Source of the DNA: Pantoea sp. RIT-PI-b
GTDB lineage: Bacteria > Pseudomonadota > Gammaproteobacteria > Enterobacterales > Enterobacteriaceae
Assembly: GCF_001187905.1 (NCBI RefSeq)
Contig: NZ_LGIS01000018.1
Span: 1-64,000 of the forward strand
Reading direction: 5' to 3'
DNA length: 64,000 bases
Part shown: in pieces, positions 26,006 through 34,821 of the stretch
How positions within the stretch are numbered: the first letter of the stretch is position 1
How the letters are laid out: each line of letters opens with the position of its first letter
Translations under genes and position numbers: made by a program
Notes under the pieces: model-generated
What the model was told of the DNA's origin: nothing
The model's database searches: none
The model's input: only the letters and a program-made list of their open reading frames with translations

Positions 26006-26258
26006 TTTGCGATGGTGTATTTTTTTGATTTTGTGGCAACAGGTTACGCCGCCCAGTTCGCTTGAACAACGCCCATTCTCAGCATTTTTAAGGCCAATGG
26101 CATAGCGATTAGCTGTTTTTTTATTGGTAAATCAATCTTCTATAAACGCTTTGAACAAGTTGTAAAATTCTTTGCGTTATCTCTTCCTGTTCACCTTCTC
26201 TAAAGTTCATTCCAGCAGCACAACACACAAATTTAAAACCACTTTAGAGGAACACATC

Positions 26259-26900
26259 ATGTCTAAATTCGATCTGCTCGACCCACAGAACTCCACGCTG
26301 ATTTTCATCGACCACCAGCCGCAGATGTCTTTTGGTGTGGCGAACATCGATCGCCAGCAGCTCAAAAATAATACCGTCGCCCTGGCGAAAACCGGCAAAA
26401 TTTTCGACGTGCCGGTGATTTACACCTCGGTAGAAACCGAAAGCTTCAGCGGCTACATCTGGCCTGAACTGCTGGCGGTACACCCGGAAGCGAAGCCGAT
26501 CGAACGTACCTCGATGAACTCATGGGAAGACGCGAAATTCGTTGAAGCGGTGGAGAAAACGGGCCGTAAGAAGTTGATTATCTCCGCGCTGTGGACTGAA
26601 GTGTGCCTGACATTCCCTGCCTTGATGGCGTTGAAAGAGGGTTATGAAGTGTATGTGGTGACCGATACCTCGGGCGGTACCAGCGTTGATGCGCATGAAC
26701 GCTCGATTCAGCGTATGGTGCAGGCAGGCGCGGTGCCGGTCACCTGGCAGCAAGTGCTGCTCGAGTACCAGCGCGACTGGTCACGCAAAGAGACCTATGA
26801 TGCGGTGATGGATCTGGTGCGTGAACACAGCGGTGCTTACGGCATGGGCGTCGATTACGCCTACACCATGGTGCACAAAGCCCCGCAGCGCACCGCCTGA
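26259..26900 (+). CDS. Isochorismatase-family cysteine hydrolase (YcaC-like)
   Basis: A 213-residue cytoplasmic hydrolase of the isochorismatase/nicotinamidase fold. The triad is visible: Asp19 in 'IFIDHQP', a Lys at about 104-105 ('GRKKLIIS') and Cys116 in 'TEVCLTFPAL'. The 'WTEVCLTFPALMALKEGYEV' block resembles E. coli YcaC, a hydrolase of unknown substrate. I chose the ATG at 26259, preceded by TAGAGGAA, over an upstream in-frame start. Its stop is one base from the end of the convergent LysR gene. It is not clearly linked to that regulator. Confidence 0.88.
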   Translation: MSKFDLLDPQNSTLIFIDHQPQMSFGVANIDRQQLKNNTVALAKTGKIFDVPVIYTSVETESFSGYIWPELLAVHPEAKPIERTSMNSWEDAKFVEAVEKTGRKKLIISALWTEVCLTFPALMALKEGYEVYVVTDTSGGTSVDAHERSIQRMVQAGAVPVTWQQVLLEYQRDWSRKETYDAVMDLVREHSGAYGMGVDYAYTMVHKAPQRTA

Positions 26901-26901
26901 A

Positions 26902-27804
26902 TCACGATGGGCGCGGCAGGCTGACTTTCAGCGCATCAATAAACAGCCGCAGCGCCATCGACTGATGTCGGTTGGGCGGGAACCACAGCGCAATCCCCGC
27001 CGATTGCACCCGCCAATCGGCCAGCAACTCCACCAGCTGGCCGCTGCGCAATTCCTGCTCCACATACAGCGACGGCACATAAGCAATGCCTAAACCGGCG
27101 AGCGCCGCCTGTGCCATCAGCGCGTTGCTGTCCAGCGTAAGGGTGCCGGGAACATCAATCTGGTGCGTTTCAGCGGCCTGTGCATATTCCCATTGATAAC
27201 GTTTACCACTCGGCAAGCGCTGGCGAATACACTGCTGTTGCAGCAGATCGCGCGGATGAACAATCGCAGCACGTCGCGCCAGATATGCCGGCGCTGCCAC
27301 GGTGACAAAGGTCAGCGCACCGCCGATCGGCACCGCCACCATATCCTGCGGCACATCCTCAATCAGCCGAATGCCGGCATCAAAACCCGCGGCAGTGATA
27401 TCCACCAACGCGCCTTGCGCAGCGAAATCGAGCTGGATATCGGGATAGCGCGCGCTAAAGTCCGCCACTACGTGCTGCAACAGCAAACCAATCGAGGCAT
27501 CGCTGGCGCTGATGCGCAAGGTGCCGTAATGCTGATGGCGGCTGGCGGAGATGTCGTGCAGCACATCATCCATCTGATTCAGCAGAGGCGAGAGCCGATC
27601 CAGCAGCTGTTGCCCGGCATCGGTGAGCGATACGCTGCGCGTGGTGCGCTGAAACAGCTGCACGCCAAGATTGTGCTCCAGTGTTTTCACCAGATGGCTG
27701 AGCGAGGAGCGCTTCAAGCCGAGCAGTTCGGCGGCGCGGCGAAAGCTGCGCGCTTCACCGAGCGTTTTAATGGCCTGCAACTCGTGCCATGAAGGACGTC
27801 TCAT
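26902..27804 (-). CDS. LysR family transcriptional regulator
   Basis: A 300-residue regulator. The N-terminal helix-turn-helix includes 'ARSFRRAAELLGLKRSSLSH' and 'LVKTLEHNLGVQLFQRTTRS' (about residues 18-57). The effector-binding domain follows, with 'GTLRISASDASIGLLLQHVV' and 'QAALAGLGIAYVPSLYVEQEL'. It is divergent from the SDR gene at 27900, with 95 bases between, so it most likely controls that gene and itself. The inducer is unknown. Confidence 0.9.
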   Translation of the reverse strand: MRRPSWHELQAIKTLGEARSFRRAAELLGLKRSSLSHLVKTLEHNLGVQLFQRTTRSVSLTDAGQQLLDRLSPLLNQMDDVLHDISASRHQHYGTLRISASDASIGLLLQHVVADFSARYPDIQLDFAAQGALVDITAAGFDAGIRLIEDVPQDMVAVPIGGALTFVTVAAPAYLARRAAIVHPRDLLQQQCIRQRLPSGKRYQWEYAQAAETHQIDVPGTLTLDSNALMAQAALAGLGIAYVPSLYVEQELRSGQLVELLADWRVQSAGIALWFPPNRHQSMALRLFIDALKVSLPRPS

Positions 27805-27899
27805 TGGTGGTTTTTCCTCACCGGGTCATGCGTAATTAGGTGGATTATCACCACCAGTAAAGCGTTCTACCATCAGGTTTTCAAGAAGAGGAGCACAAG

Positions 27900-28721
27900 A
27901 TGAAAACCTGGTTAATTACCGGCGCCAGCAGCGGGCTGGGGCGTTTGATGAGTGAACGTTTACTGGCGCGCGGCGATCGCGTGCTGGCATGTGTACGCCG
28001 TGAGCAGGCAATGGTCGATCTGCAGCAAAGCTACGGCGAACGGCTGCAGGTGATGGCGCTGGATCTGGCACAAACCGCCAGCATCGCGCCTGTCATAGCC
28101 CGCGCTTTTGCCGCCGTCGATCGCATTGATGTCATAGTAAGCAATGCCGCTTACGGCCTGTTTGGTGCGGCAGAAGAGTTGAGCGATGCGCAGATCGATC
28201 GCCAGATCGCCACCAATCTTACCGGCTCCATCCAGCTGATTCGCGCGGTGATTCCTTTTCTGCGCCAGCAGGGCGGTGGGCGTATTGCGCAGCTCTCTTC
28301 AGAAGGCGGGCAGGTGGCGTATCCCAACTTCAGTCTGTATCACGCCAGCAAATGGGGCATTGAAGGATTTGTCGAGGCGGTGCGTCAGGAAGTTGCCAGC
28401 TTCGGCATCGACTTCTTACTGGTCGAACCCGGCCCAACCGCAACGCATTTCGCTGCCGGCCTGGATGTGGCCACGGCGCTGGATGTTTATCGCGATAACG
28501 CTTCAGGCCAGCTGCGCCAGGCGATTCTCTCGGGTGATTTCACTATCGCGGGCGATGCAGGGAAATGTGTGGTGGCGATGATCGCCACGCTCGATCAGGC
28601 CAGCATGCCGCTGCGCCTGGCGCTCGGTAGCACCGCGTATCAGCATATCGAAGCGGCGCTGGAGAGCCGACTGGCGGAACTGCGTGCGCAGCGTGATGTG
28701 GCCTTTGGCGCGGATGGGTAA
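27900..28721 (+). CDS. Short-chain dehydrogenase/reductase
   Basis: A 273-residue classical-type SDR with the nucleotide motif TGASSGLG (residues 7-14), 'NAAYG' at 82-86, catalytic Ser near 133-134 ('LSSEGG'), Tyr147 and Lys151 in 'YHASK', and 'VEPGPTATHF'. Basic residues after the second strand ('CVRREQ') favour NADP. The substrate is unknown. GAGGAG precedes the ATG. It is probably regulated by the divergent LysR gene. A REP pair separates it from the alcohol dehydrogenase-like gene downstream. Confidence 0.9.
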   Translation: MKTWLITGASSGLGRLMSERLLARGDRVLACVRREQAMVDLQQSYGERLQVMALDLAQTASIAPVIARAFAAVDRIDVIVSNAAYGLFGAAEELSDAQIDRQIATNLTGSIQLIRAVIPFLRQQGGGRIAQLSSEGGQVAYPNFSLYHASKWGIEGFVEAVRQEVASFGIDFLLVEPGPTATHFAAGLDVATALDVYRDNASGQLRQAILSGDFTIAGDAGKCVVAMIATLDQASMPLRLALGSTAYQHIEAALESRLAELRAQRDVAFGADG

Positions 28722-28786
28722 CCGCATAGGATGTTAGGCGCAATCCGCAGATAGCTGCCAAACTCAGCCATTGTGCATTTTTGCCT

Positions 28787-28845
28787 GGTGCGCATGAATG
28801 CGCACCCTACAACGGTCAGAGTAGGGGCGCCATTGATGGCGACCC
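28787..28845. repeat. REP pair, family 1
   Basis: GGTGCGCATGAATGCGCACC plus CTAC, a spacer, then GTAGGGGCGCCATTGATGG and CGACCC. It is another copy of the family, with arms GGTGCGC/GCGCACC. Confidence 0.78.
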
Positions 28846-28884
28846 ATCCGCAAGCAATCTTATGAGCCAAGGAGACGTTCCAAC

Positions 28885-29901
28885 ATGCAAGCGATGATCC
28901 TGAAGAATCCCGGTGGATTAGAGAATCTGCAACTGGCGGATCTCCCCGATCCCGGTAAACCTGGCGCAGGTGAGATCCGTGTGGCGATCCACGCGACGTC
29001 ACTCAATTTCCACGATCTGCTGGTGGCGGATGGATCGATCCCCACCGCCGATGGCCGCATTATGATGGCGGACGGCGCGGGCGTGGTGGAGGAAGTGGGG
29101 GCAGGCGTCAGCGAATTTAAGCCGGGCGACCATGTGGTGTCGTGCTTCTTCCCGCAGTGGCAGGACGGCTTGCCGTTTAGCCAGGTGGGTAATTTCGCAC
29201 AAACACCGGGCGATGGTGCGCACGGCTTTGCTGCCGACGTGGTGGTGCGTCCGGCGCAACATTTTACGCTGGCACCGCGCGGCTGGCGCCATGCGGAGGC
29301 GGCGACCATTACCACATCAGGCCTCACCGCCTGGCGTGCGCTGGTGGGTGATGCACAGATTAAAGCGGGTGACACCATTGTTACGCTGGGTACCGGGGGT
29401 GTGTCGATCACGGCGTTGCAGATCGCCAAATCAATGGGCGCACGCGTGATTGTAACCTCGTCTTCTGACGAAAAACTGGCGCGCGCGCGTGAGCTGGGTG
29501 CCGATGCCGGCATCAACTATCGCACTACACCGGCGTGGGGCAAAGCGGTACAGCAACTGACCGATGGGCAAGGCGCAGATGTGGTGATTGAGCTCGGCGG
29601 TCCCGGTACCATGGCGCAGTCAATTGAGGCGGTGCGCGTTGGCGGACATATTGCGTTAATCGGCGTGCTCACCGGTCGCGAAGGCGTGATCCCCACATCA
29701 TTATTGATGGCGAAACAGGCGCGAATTCAGGGGCTGATTGTCGGCCATCGTCGTCAACAACAGGAGTTCGTGCGCGCGCTGGAGCAAACCGATGCTCGGC
29801 CGGTGATTAGCGATAGCTATGGTGCACTGAGCGATCTGCCAGCGGCGTTTAAGCATCAGCAGAGCGCGGGGCATTTTGGCAAGATTACAGTGGAGTGGTA
29901 A
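28885..29901 (+). CDS. Zinc-type alcohol dehydrogenase-like / quinone oxidoreductase (MDR family)
   Basis: A 338-residue medium-chain dehydrogenase. The N-terminal GroES-like domain contains 'VAIHATSLNFHDLLVADGSI' and 'DGAGVVEEVGAGVSEFKPGD'. The Rossmann domain has 'VTLGTGGVSITALQIAKSMGA' and 'VTSSSDEKLARARELGAD'. The Cys that binds catalytic zinc in true alcohol dehydrogenases is replaced in the 'NFHD' segment. This suggests a zinc-independent NADPH:quinone or enone reductase. The ribosome binding site AAGGAG lies upstream. It may be in the same transcript as the SDR gene, but the REP pair intervenes. Confidence 0.88.
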   Translation: MQAMILKNPGGLENLQLADLPDPGKPGAGEIRVAIHATSLNFHDLLVADGSIPTADGRIMMADGAGVVEEVGAGVSEFKPGDHVVSCFFPQWQDGLPFSQVGNFAQTPGDGAHGFAADVVVRPAQHFTLAPRGWRHAEAATITTSGLTAWRALVGDAQIKAGDTIVTLGTGGVSITALQIAKSMGARVIVTSSSDEKLARARELGADAGINYRTTPAWGKAVQQLTDGQGADVVIELGGPGTMAQSIEAVRVGGHIALIGVLTGREGVIPTSLLMAKQARIQGLIVGHRRQQQEFVRALEQTDARPVISDSYGALSDLPAAFKHQQSAGHFGKITVEW

Positions 29902-29909
29902 AACGCAGA

Positions 29910-29934
29910 GTCTGTTTCCATAGCGGAAACAGAC
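29910..29934. terminator. Hairpin between convergent genes
   Basis: GTCTGTTTCC, loop ATAGC, GGAAACAGAC: a perfect ten-pair stem placed between the ends of the MDR gene and the YrdC-domain gene. T-runs are absent on both sides, so termination efficiency is doubtful. Confidence 0.5.
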
Positions 29935-29943
29935 CTATAAAAG

Positions 29944-30723
29944 TCAGTAGTAGTCGCCGTGGCGATAATCCCATGAAGGGAAGATGTCAGATAGCAGCGC
30001 CATAATTTTATCCACATCTAACCCTTTACGGATCAGCACCGGGCACGGCGTGATTTTACGTTCGCCGTTTTGCTGTGGAATCAGACGACCTTCGCTATCT
30101 ACCATCGACACCATCACACCCTGTTCATAGCGCACTTTATTGGTGTCGTTAGGCTGGATGGACTTCACGTAAGCATTGGCTTCGATAATTAAATCGGCGC
30201 GGGCTTCAATGCGCTCGCCAATACCCTCGACCAAACCGCGATTACCCTGGCCGGACGGATTTGCCGAACTGGCAAAGGAGAATTTACCGTGCTGCTCCCA
30301 CAATGCTTTTGCGATATTTTCGCCTGGCTTGCCAAATTTAATCACGAAGCAGCTGGTTTGACGGCCATCCATCATCAACTCTTTTGAGCCATCAGCGGGA
30401 ATACGCGCCAGCGCATCGTCGCGCCACGGCAAAATACAGCCCAGCAGAATATCTTCATCCCAATGGCGCTGATAAAGCTGGTCGATTTCTGGCGTCAGTT
30501 GCGCCAGCGAACGCAGCTGTTCCAGCGAGCCACACAGCACTACGCCTGGTTTGTTGCGCTTGCGCTGTTTAGCTTCGAACTTACGTTCCAGCCCGGCTTT
30601 GTCGGATGTCATGATGATGTAACCCACTTTGGTGGGACTCACAATCATGCCGCCATCTTTGGCGAGAATATCAATGGCCTCAGGTTGTAAACCGCCATTC
30701 CAGCTTATCTGCTTACCGCTCAT
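29944..30723 (-). CDS. YrdC/Sua5/YciO-domain protein, divergent
   Basis: A 259-residue protein with a YrdC-type nucleotide-binding fold. The 'GGMIVSPTKVGYIIMTSD' segment (about residues 24-41) corresponds to the usual P-T-x-T/S-x-Y-G block. 'KQRKRNKPGVVLCGSLEQL' corresponds to the K-x-R core, and 'FSFASSANPSG' carries the S-x-N motif. This family makes threonylcarbamoyl-AMP for tRNA t6A (TsaC) or related carbamoyl adenylates. The first motif is altered (PTKVGY), and the protein is neither TsaC nor YciO as I know them. It has its own AT-rich promoter region. A carbamoylation or nucleotide-binding role is inferred only. Confidence 0.78.
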   Translation of the reverse strand: MSGKQISWNGGLQPEAIDILAKDGGMIVSPTKVGYIIMTSDKAGLERKFEAKQRKRNKPGVVLCGSLEQLRSLAQLTPEIDQLYQRHWDEDILLGCILPWRDDALARIPADGSKELMMDGRQTSCFVIKFGKPGENIAKALWEQHGKFSFASSANPSGQGNRGLVEGIGERIEARADLIIEANAYVKSIQPNDTNKVRYEQGVMVSMVDSEGRLIPQQNGERKITPCPVLIRKGLDVDKIMALLSDIFPSWDYRHGDYY

Positions 30724-30944
30724 GGAGTTACCCTATCGATGTAAAAGAGAGTGAGCAGGAATATTACCTGCGATGAAAACAAGGGCTTTATTAATTAACC
30801 CGTTATTTAATCAGGGTTAATTACATTATCGAAGTATCTCTTGCGATAATAGTACTAAAATTAATGGCGGTGCAACTGCTGAAAATAACGATGAATTAAA
30901 TAGGGGTAATAATAAATAACGCCTGTGAATTGTAGTGTTATTGA

Positions 30945-30975
30945 TAAAAGGGCGCTGAAAATATTATTCAGCGCC
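30945..30975 (-). terminator. Intrinsic terminator of the Gate-domain gene
   Basis: Read on the minus strand: GGCGCTGAA, a seven-base loop, TTCAGCGCC, then CTTTTATC. The stem has nine pairs and a short T-run. It lies nine bases past the stop at 30984. Confidence 0.8.
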
Positions 30976-30983
30976 AGAAATAA

Positions 30984-31916
30984 TCAGAATAGGATGGCGT
31001 GCGCTACTGCACGCAGCGCGATGCCGAGCAGAATGCCGGGCACGGCGAAGCGGAACAGGCGCGGGAAGCGGCTCGACAGGCCAAGATAAATACCGATGCC
31101 GGGCAGATCGAAGGTTTGAATCAGTAATCCCGCCGAGGCGTTGATGTTGTGCGCGCTGTACAAGCCTTTCTCCACCAATCCTGCCACCACGCCGTAATAA
31201 GCGGTGCCGCCCGCCAGACATTTGGTTAGCGCCGGAAGAATGTAGACCTCGGAAATGTGCAGCTTGTCGAGCAGCGGCGATATCAGGCGCGTCAGTATAT
31301 CTATGCCGCCAGCTTCTTTTAAAACGCCAACCACCGATAACGAAATTATCAGCATCGGCAGCGACCCGAGCGCCAGACGAATCGCATCGGAACCGGCGCT
31401 GTTAATAATGCCAATCAGCCCCATTTTGCTTTCGTTGCTGGTCACGGCGTCATCTTCGTTCAGCAGGGCTGCGTCCGAAAGTTTGCGACCAAAGAAGTGA
31501 TAGGTGGTCGCCGCCGCTACGACTCCGCCGCAGACCGAGATAAATAGCGCACTGCTCCAGTGTAATCCCGCCGGAATCAGCGGATAAAAGGTGCTGGCCT
31601 GCCCCATGGCAAACAGCATCGCCAGGGTAGCCGCCATATGACGATCGGAGGTACCGCGCTTTTCCATAATCGCCAGCGCCGCCAGCGGTGCCGCAAAGCT
31701 GACGAAATTAAGCTGAATCATGGCAAAAAAAGCCAGCCCGGTAATACCGAAGGGTTTTAATAACGGCGTGGCATGACGGACGACGAAGTCCAACAGACCT
31801 TTGACTTCCAGATATTTCATGATGAATAACATCACCACCATAATTGGAATTAAGGTGTAGAGCGCCACGTCCACCGAGGCTTTGCCTGCGGACATGATGA
31901 TATCGATAATATTCAT
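30984..31916 (-). CDS. Nucleoside recognition (Gate) domain membrane protein
   Basis: A 310-residue polytopic protein. Two Gate-type halves can be seen. The first (about residues 1-130) includes 'YTLIPIMVVMLFIMKYLEV' and 'MIQLNFVSFAAPLAALAIM'. The second (about 170-310) includes 'SLPMLIISLSVVGVLKEAG' and 'LPALTKCLAGGTAYYGVV'. It looks like a single-chain version of the YjiH/YjiG or SpmA/SpmB pair. A transport or structural role is likely, and the substrate is unknown. I prefer the ATG at 31916; a TTG two codons upstream is an alternative. It has its own terminator, and a REP pair lies upstream. Confidence 0.82.
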   Translation of the reverse strand: MNIIDIIMSAGKASVDVALYTLIPIMVVMLFIMKYLEVKGLLDFVVRHATPLLKPFGITGLAFFAMIQLNFVSFAAPLAALAIMEKRGTSDRHMAATLAMLFAMGQASTFYPLIPAGLHWSSALFISVCGGVVAAATTYHFFGRKLSDAALLNEDDAVTSNESKMGLIGIINSAGSDAIRLALGSLPMLIISLSVVGVLKEAGGIDILTRLISPLLDKLHISEVYILPALTKCLAGGTAYYGVVAGLVEKGLYSAHNINASAGLLIQTFDLPGIGIYLGLSSRFPRLFRFAVPGILLGIALRAVAHAILF

Positions 31917-32289
31917 GCCCAATTACGACCTGTTTTCACACCGTTCTCCCCGAAAAATATAAACCGGCAATGCCATTAAGTTTGCGGTGCGCATTAATGC
32001 GCACCCTACAACATCGCGGTAACGCGTTGTAGTTTCGTCATTAATGGCGGCCGAATAACTCAGCATCCGTAAAGGAATAAATCTTATCCGTTACGTGGAC
32101 TGTTGAGTAGCGAAGAAAATGGGTTTTGTATTTCAGGAAATGAAGTATACCGAACTATTTTCCATGACTGATTGCGGTTAAGTTCCAATAAGCGATAACG
32201 AAAAATAAGACGGACCTGCTATCGATGTAGAGGAAGGCTGGGCAGTTTGATCCCCGAGTGATGTGTTGACACGCATTTTAGGGGGAATG
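31917..32289. other. Intergenic region upstream of dinD
   Basis: Besides the REP pair at 31985-32052, this 373-base stretch is AT-rich and codes for nothing I can support. It must contain the divergent promoters of the Gate-domain gene and dinD. I looked for a LexA box (CTGT-N8-ACAG) and did not find one. Confidence 0.5.
31985..32052. repeat. REP pair, family 1 (right unit degenerate)
   Basis: GGTGCGCATTAATGCGCACC plus CTAC is intact. The right unit is degraded: TTGTAG, then TTTCGTCATTAATGGCGGCC. Confidence 0.7.
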
Positions 32290-33147
32290 ATGGAAAACAA
32301 ACATATTCAGATGCTGACCGATGCTTTTCAACGCTGTTCTCAACAAACTGATAGTGGTGTGGAGTTCTGGTTAGCGCGAGATGTGCAACATCTGCTGGGA
32401 TATGGCAAATGGGACAACTTTCAAAGTGTGGTTTTGAAAGCCAAAACGGCTTGCGAGATTTCAGAGCATGAGGTGTTGGATCATTTTGCCGACGTCGGGA
32501 AAATGATCGAACTTGGCAAAGGTGGGCAGCGCAAAATTGATGATGTCATGCTTACGCGGTATGCATGTTATCTGATTGCTCAAAACGGCGATCCCAGAAA
32601 GCAGGAGATTGCCTTTGCGCAGACTTACTTTGCCATGCAGACGCGTAAAGCGGAGCTTATTGAATTAAGGCTGCTAGAAACTGAGCGGGTGCAGGCAAGG
32701 AAAAAACTGAGCGGAACCGAAAAAGAGCTTTCAAACGTAATCTACGAACAAACGGGTGGAAGCCAGAACTTCGCACTTATTCGCAGTAAAGGTGATTTTG
32801 CCCTGTTTAATCGTACTACTCAGGTTATGAAAGCACTGTGGGCTGTGCCAGAAAGTCGCCCATTAGCTGATTTCGCGCCAACCATAATTTTAAAAGCCAA
32901 AGATTTCGCCACAGAAATTACTATTCATAATGCTCGTACGCTACAAATGCAAAGTGAGCTGCAGATATCCGGCGAGCACGTTAATAATAACCAGGCGGTA
33001 AGAGAAACATTACTCAGTCGAGGAATTAGACCTGAAAGTTTATCGGCTGCTGAAGATGTAAAAAAAGTTGAGCGGAGATTGGCTTCAGCAGAAAAGAAGT
33101 CACTTGTTAAACCAGCGAAACTGGAAAAAGATAGCGATGAACTTTAA
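32290..33147 (+). CDS. dinD: DNA damage-inducible protein D (DinD) homologue
   Basis: A 285-residue protein with the BRO-N/KilA-like N-terminal domain of DinD: 'WLARDVQHLLGYGKWDNFQS', then 'VVLKAKTACEISEH', 'DHFADVGKMIELGKGGQRKI', 'LTRYACYLIAQNGDP' and 'QTYFAMQTRKAEL'. These blocks match E. coli DinD, an SOS-induced protein reported to affect RecA filaments. GGGGGA lies four bases before the ATG at 32290; 32287 is an equally possible ATG. No LexA box is visible upstream. The gene is AT-richer than its neighbours and lies between REP and terminator, suggesting acquisition as a unit. Confidence 0.88.
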   Translation: MENKHIQMLTDAFQRCSQQTDSGVEFWLARDVQHLLGYGKWDNFQSVVLKAKTACEISEHEVLDHFADVGKMIELGKGGQRKIDDVMLTRYACYLIAQNGDPRKQEIAFAQTYFAMQTRKAELIELRLLETERVQARKKLSGTEKELSNVIYEQTGGSQNFALIRSKGDFALFNRTTQVMKALWAVPESRPLADFAPTIILKAKDFATEITIHNARTLQMQSELQISGEHVNNNQAVRETLLSRGIRPESLSAAEDVKKVERRLASAEKKSLVKPAKLEKDSDEL

Positions 33148-33153
33148 TAAATC

Positions 33154-33187
33154 AACATCAGGATGCATAAGCATCCTGATGTTATTT
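33154..33187 (+). terminator. Intrinsic terminator of dinD
   Basis: AACATCAGGATGC, loop ATAA, GCATCCTGATGTT, then ATTT: a perfect 13-pair stem. The T-run is short. Confidence 0.8.
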
Positions 33188-33219
33188 ACGAGATTAGCGG
33201 TTTATTAATCAAACCGATA

Positions 33220-34572
33220 TTAACGCATTGTCACAAATTCTTCGGCCGCGGTGGGGTGGATCGCCACGGTGTTATCGAAGTCTTTTTTGGTTGCGCCCAT
33301 TTTTAGCGCCACCGCGAAGCCTTGCAGCATTTCATCCATACCGTTGCCGATACCGTGGATGCCGACAATCTTCTCTTCCGGACCGACGCACACCAGCTTC
33401 ATGCGGCACGGCTGGCGATGTTGCGTTACCGCGGTGTACATCGCGGTGAAGGAGGAGGTGTACACTTTCACCTGATCGTCGCCGTACTGCTCGCGCGCCT
33501 GCGGTTCGCTCAGGCCAACGGTGCCAATCGGCGGATGGCTGAACACCACGGTGGGCACGTTGCTGAAATCCAGATGCTCGTCCGGCTTGTTGTTAAACAG
33601 ACGCTCGGAGAGACGACGACCGGCCGCTACCGCGACTGGCGTGAGCTCAACCGCGCCGGTGTTATCACCTACCGCATAAATGCCTTGCACATTGGTGTTC
33701 TGGAACTTATCGACGCTGATATAGCCTTTTTCATTCAGCTTAACGCCGGTTGCCGCCAGATTGAGGTTATCGGTCGCCGGTTCACGGCCAATCGCCCACA
33801 CCAAGCAATCCACCGTTTGCTCGTGGCCGCTCTCCAGCTGCAGCGTCAGGCTGCCGTCAGCGTTTTTAATCACGGCTTTCGGAATCGATTCGGTGTGCAG
33901 CGTTGGTCCTTCCGCCTGCATCACTTCTACCAGCGTATCGACGATCAGCGGATCGAAGCTGCGCAGCGGCGCGTGTTTACGCACGAACAGGTGCGTTTCT
34001 GCGCCCAGCGCATTAACCACGCCGGCCAGTTCTACCGCGATGTAACCTGCACCCACCACCGCCACGCGCTTTGGCAACGCATCCAGCTCGAAGAAGCCGT
34101 CTGAGTCGATACCGTACTCCGCGCCCGGTACGTCTGGGTGGCTTGGACGACCGCCGGTGGCGATCAGAATGTGATCGGCGGTGAGTGTTTCACCGTTGAC
34201 TTCCACGGTATTGGCATCGATAAAGCGCGCGAAGCCTTTGATCACTTCCACCTTATTTTTGCCCAGCACGTTGTCGTACGAGCTGTGGATGCGATCGATG
34301 TAGGCGCTACGGTTTTTCACCAGAACTGACCAGTCAAAACGGTTTACCGTGGTATCGAAGCCATAATCTGGCCCATAAAGATGAATCGCTTCAGCGATTT
34401 GCGCCGCGTGCCACATCACCTTTTTCGGTACGCAGCCGACGTTGACGCAGGTGCCGCCCAGCTCTTTGGCTTCAATCAGCGCGCATTTCTGGCCGTGCAT
34501 CGCAGCGCGGTTAATCGAGGCGATACCGCCGCTGCCGCCGCCGATGGCGAGGTAGTCAAAATGTCTGGTCAT
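33220..34572 (-). CDS. gor: Glutathione-disulfide reductase
   Basis: A 450-residue flavoprotein that reduces GSSG with NADPH in the cytosol. The FAD motif 'GGGSGGIAS', the redox-active disulphide Cys42/Cys47 in '[13 protein letters not shown]', the NADPH motif '[14 protein letters not shown]' and the C-terminal catalytic 'GIHPTAAEE'-like block ('[15 protein letters not shown]') are all present. Length equals E. coli Gor. In E. coli rlmJ adjoins gor. Here rbn and a CPBP protease gene stand between them. Confidence 0.97.
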   Translation of the reverse strand: MTRHFDYLAIGGGSGGIASINRAAMHGQKCALIEAKELGGTCVNVGCVPKKVMWHAAQIAEAIHLYGPDYGFDTTVNRFDWSVLVKNRSAYIDRIHSSYDNVLGKNKVEVIKGFARFIDANTVEVNGETLTADHILIATGGRPSHPDVPGAEYGIDSDGFFELDALPKRVAVVGAGYIAVELAGVVNALGAETHLFVRKHAPLRSFDPLIVDTLVEVMQAEGPTLHTESIPKAVIKNADGSLTLQLESGHEQTVDCLVWAIGREPATDNLNLAATGVKLNEKGYISVDKFQNTNVQGIYAVGDNTGAVELTPVAVAAGRRLSERLFNNKPDEHLDFSNVPTVVFSHPPIGTVGLSEPQAREQYGDDQVKVYTSSFTAMYTAVTQHRQPCRMKLVCVGPEEKIVGIHGIGNGMDEMLQGFAVALKMGATKKDFDNTVAIHPTAAEEFVTMR

Positions 34573-34676
34573 CCGTTATGTCCATCTGTTGGAAGAAAAT
34601 TGGCATAGAGTTTAACGCTTGAGGCGCGAGGCGCGCAAAGATTGCACCTATAAATGTAATAGGGTTGAATCCCGAA

Positions 34677-34798
34677 ACCCGCCATACTTCAAGCCGCAGG
34701 CGCGTTGGCTGCATCCTTTAACCCCAGTCACATAGTGAACTATGCTCCTGGGGATTAAAGGATTTGCCGCCTTCCTGCAACATGAATTATGACGGGTG
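34677..34798. repeat. ERIC element
   Basis: It begins ACCCGCCATACTTC and ends GAATTATGACGGGT (inverted ends). The centre is CCCCAGTCACATAGTGAACT followed by ATGCTCCTGGGG, the diagnostic ERIC core palindrome. It lies between gor and rbn and ends about 24 bases before the rbn start. Confidence 0.88.
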
Positions 34799-34821
34799 CT
34801 ACTCGTCAAAAGGAAATGAAT

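Noticed and set aside
32053..32289. LexA box before dinD
   Set aside because: CTGT occurs near 32119, but no ACAG follows at the right spacing; I found no acceptable SOS box.
33322..34104. 260-residue frame antisense to gor
   Set aside because: Gor is complete and conserved on the other strand; the frame is a reading shadow.
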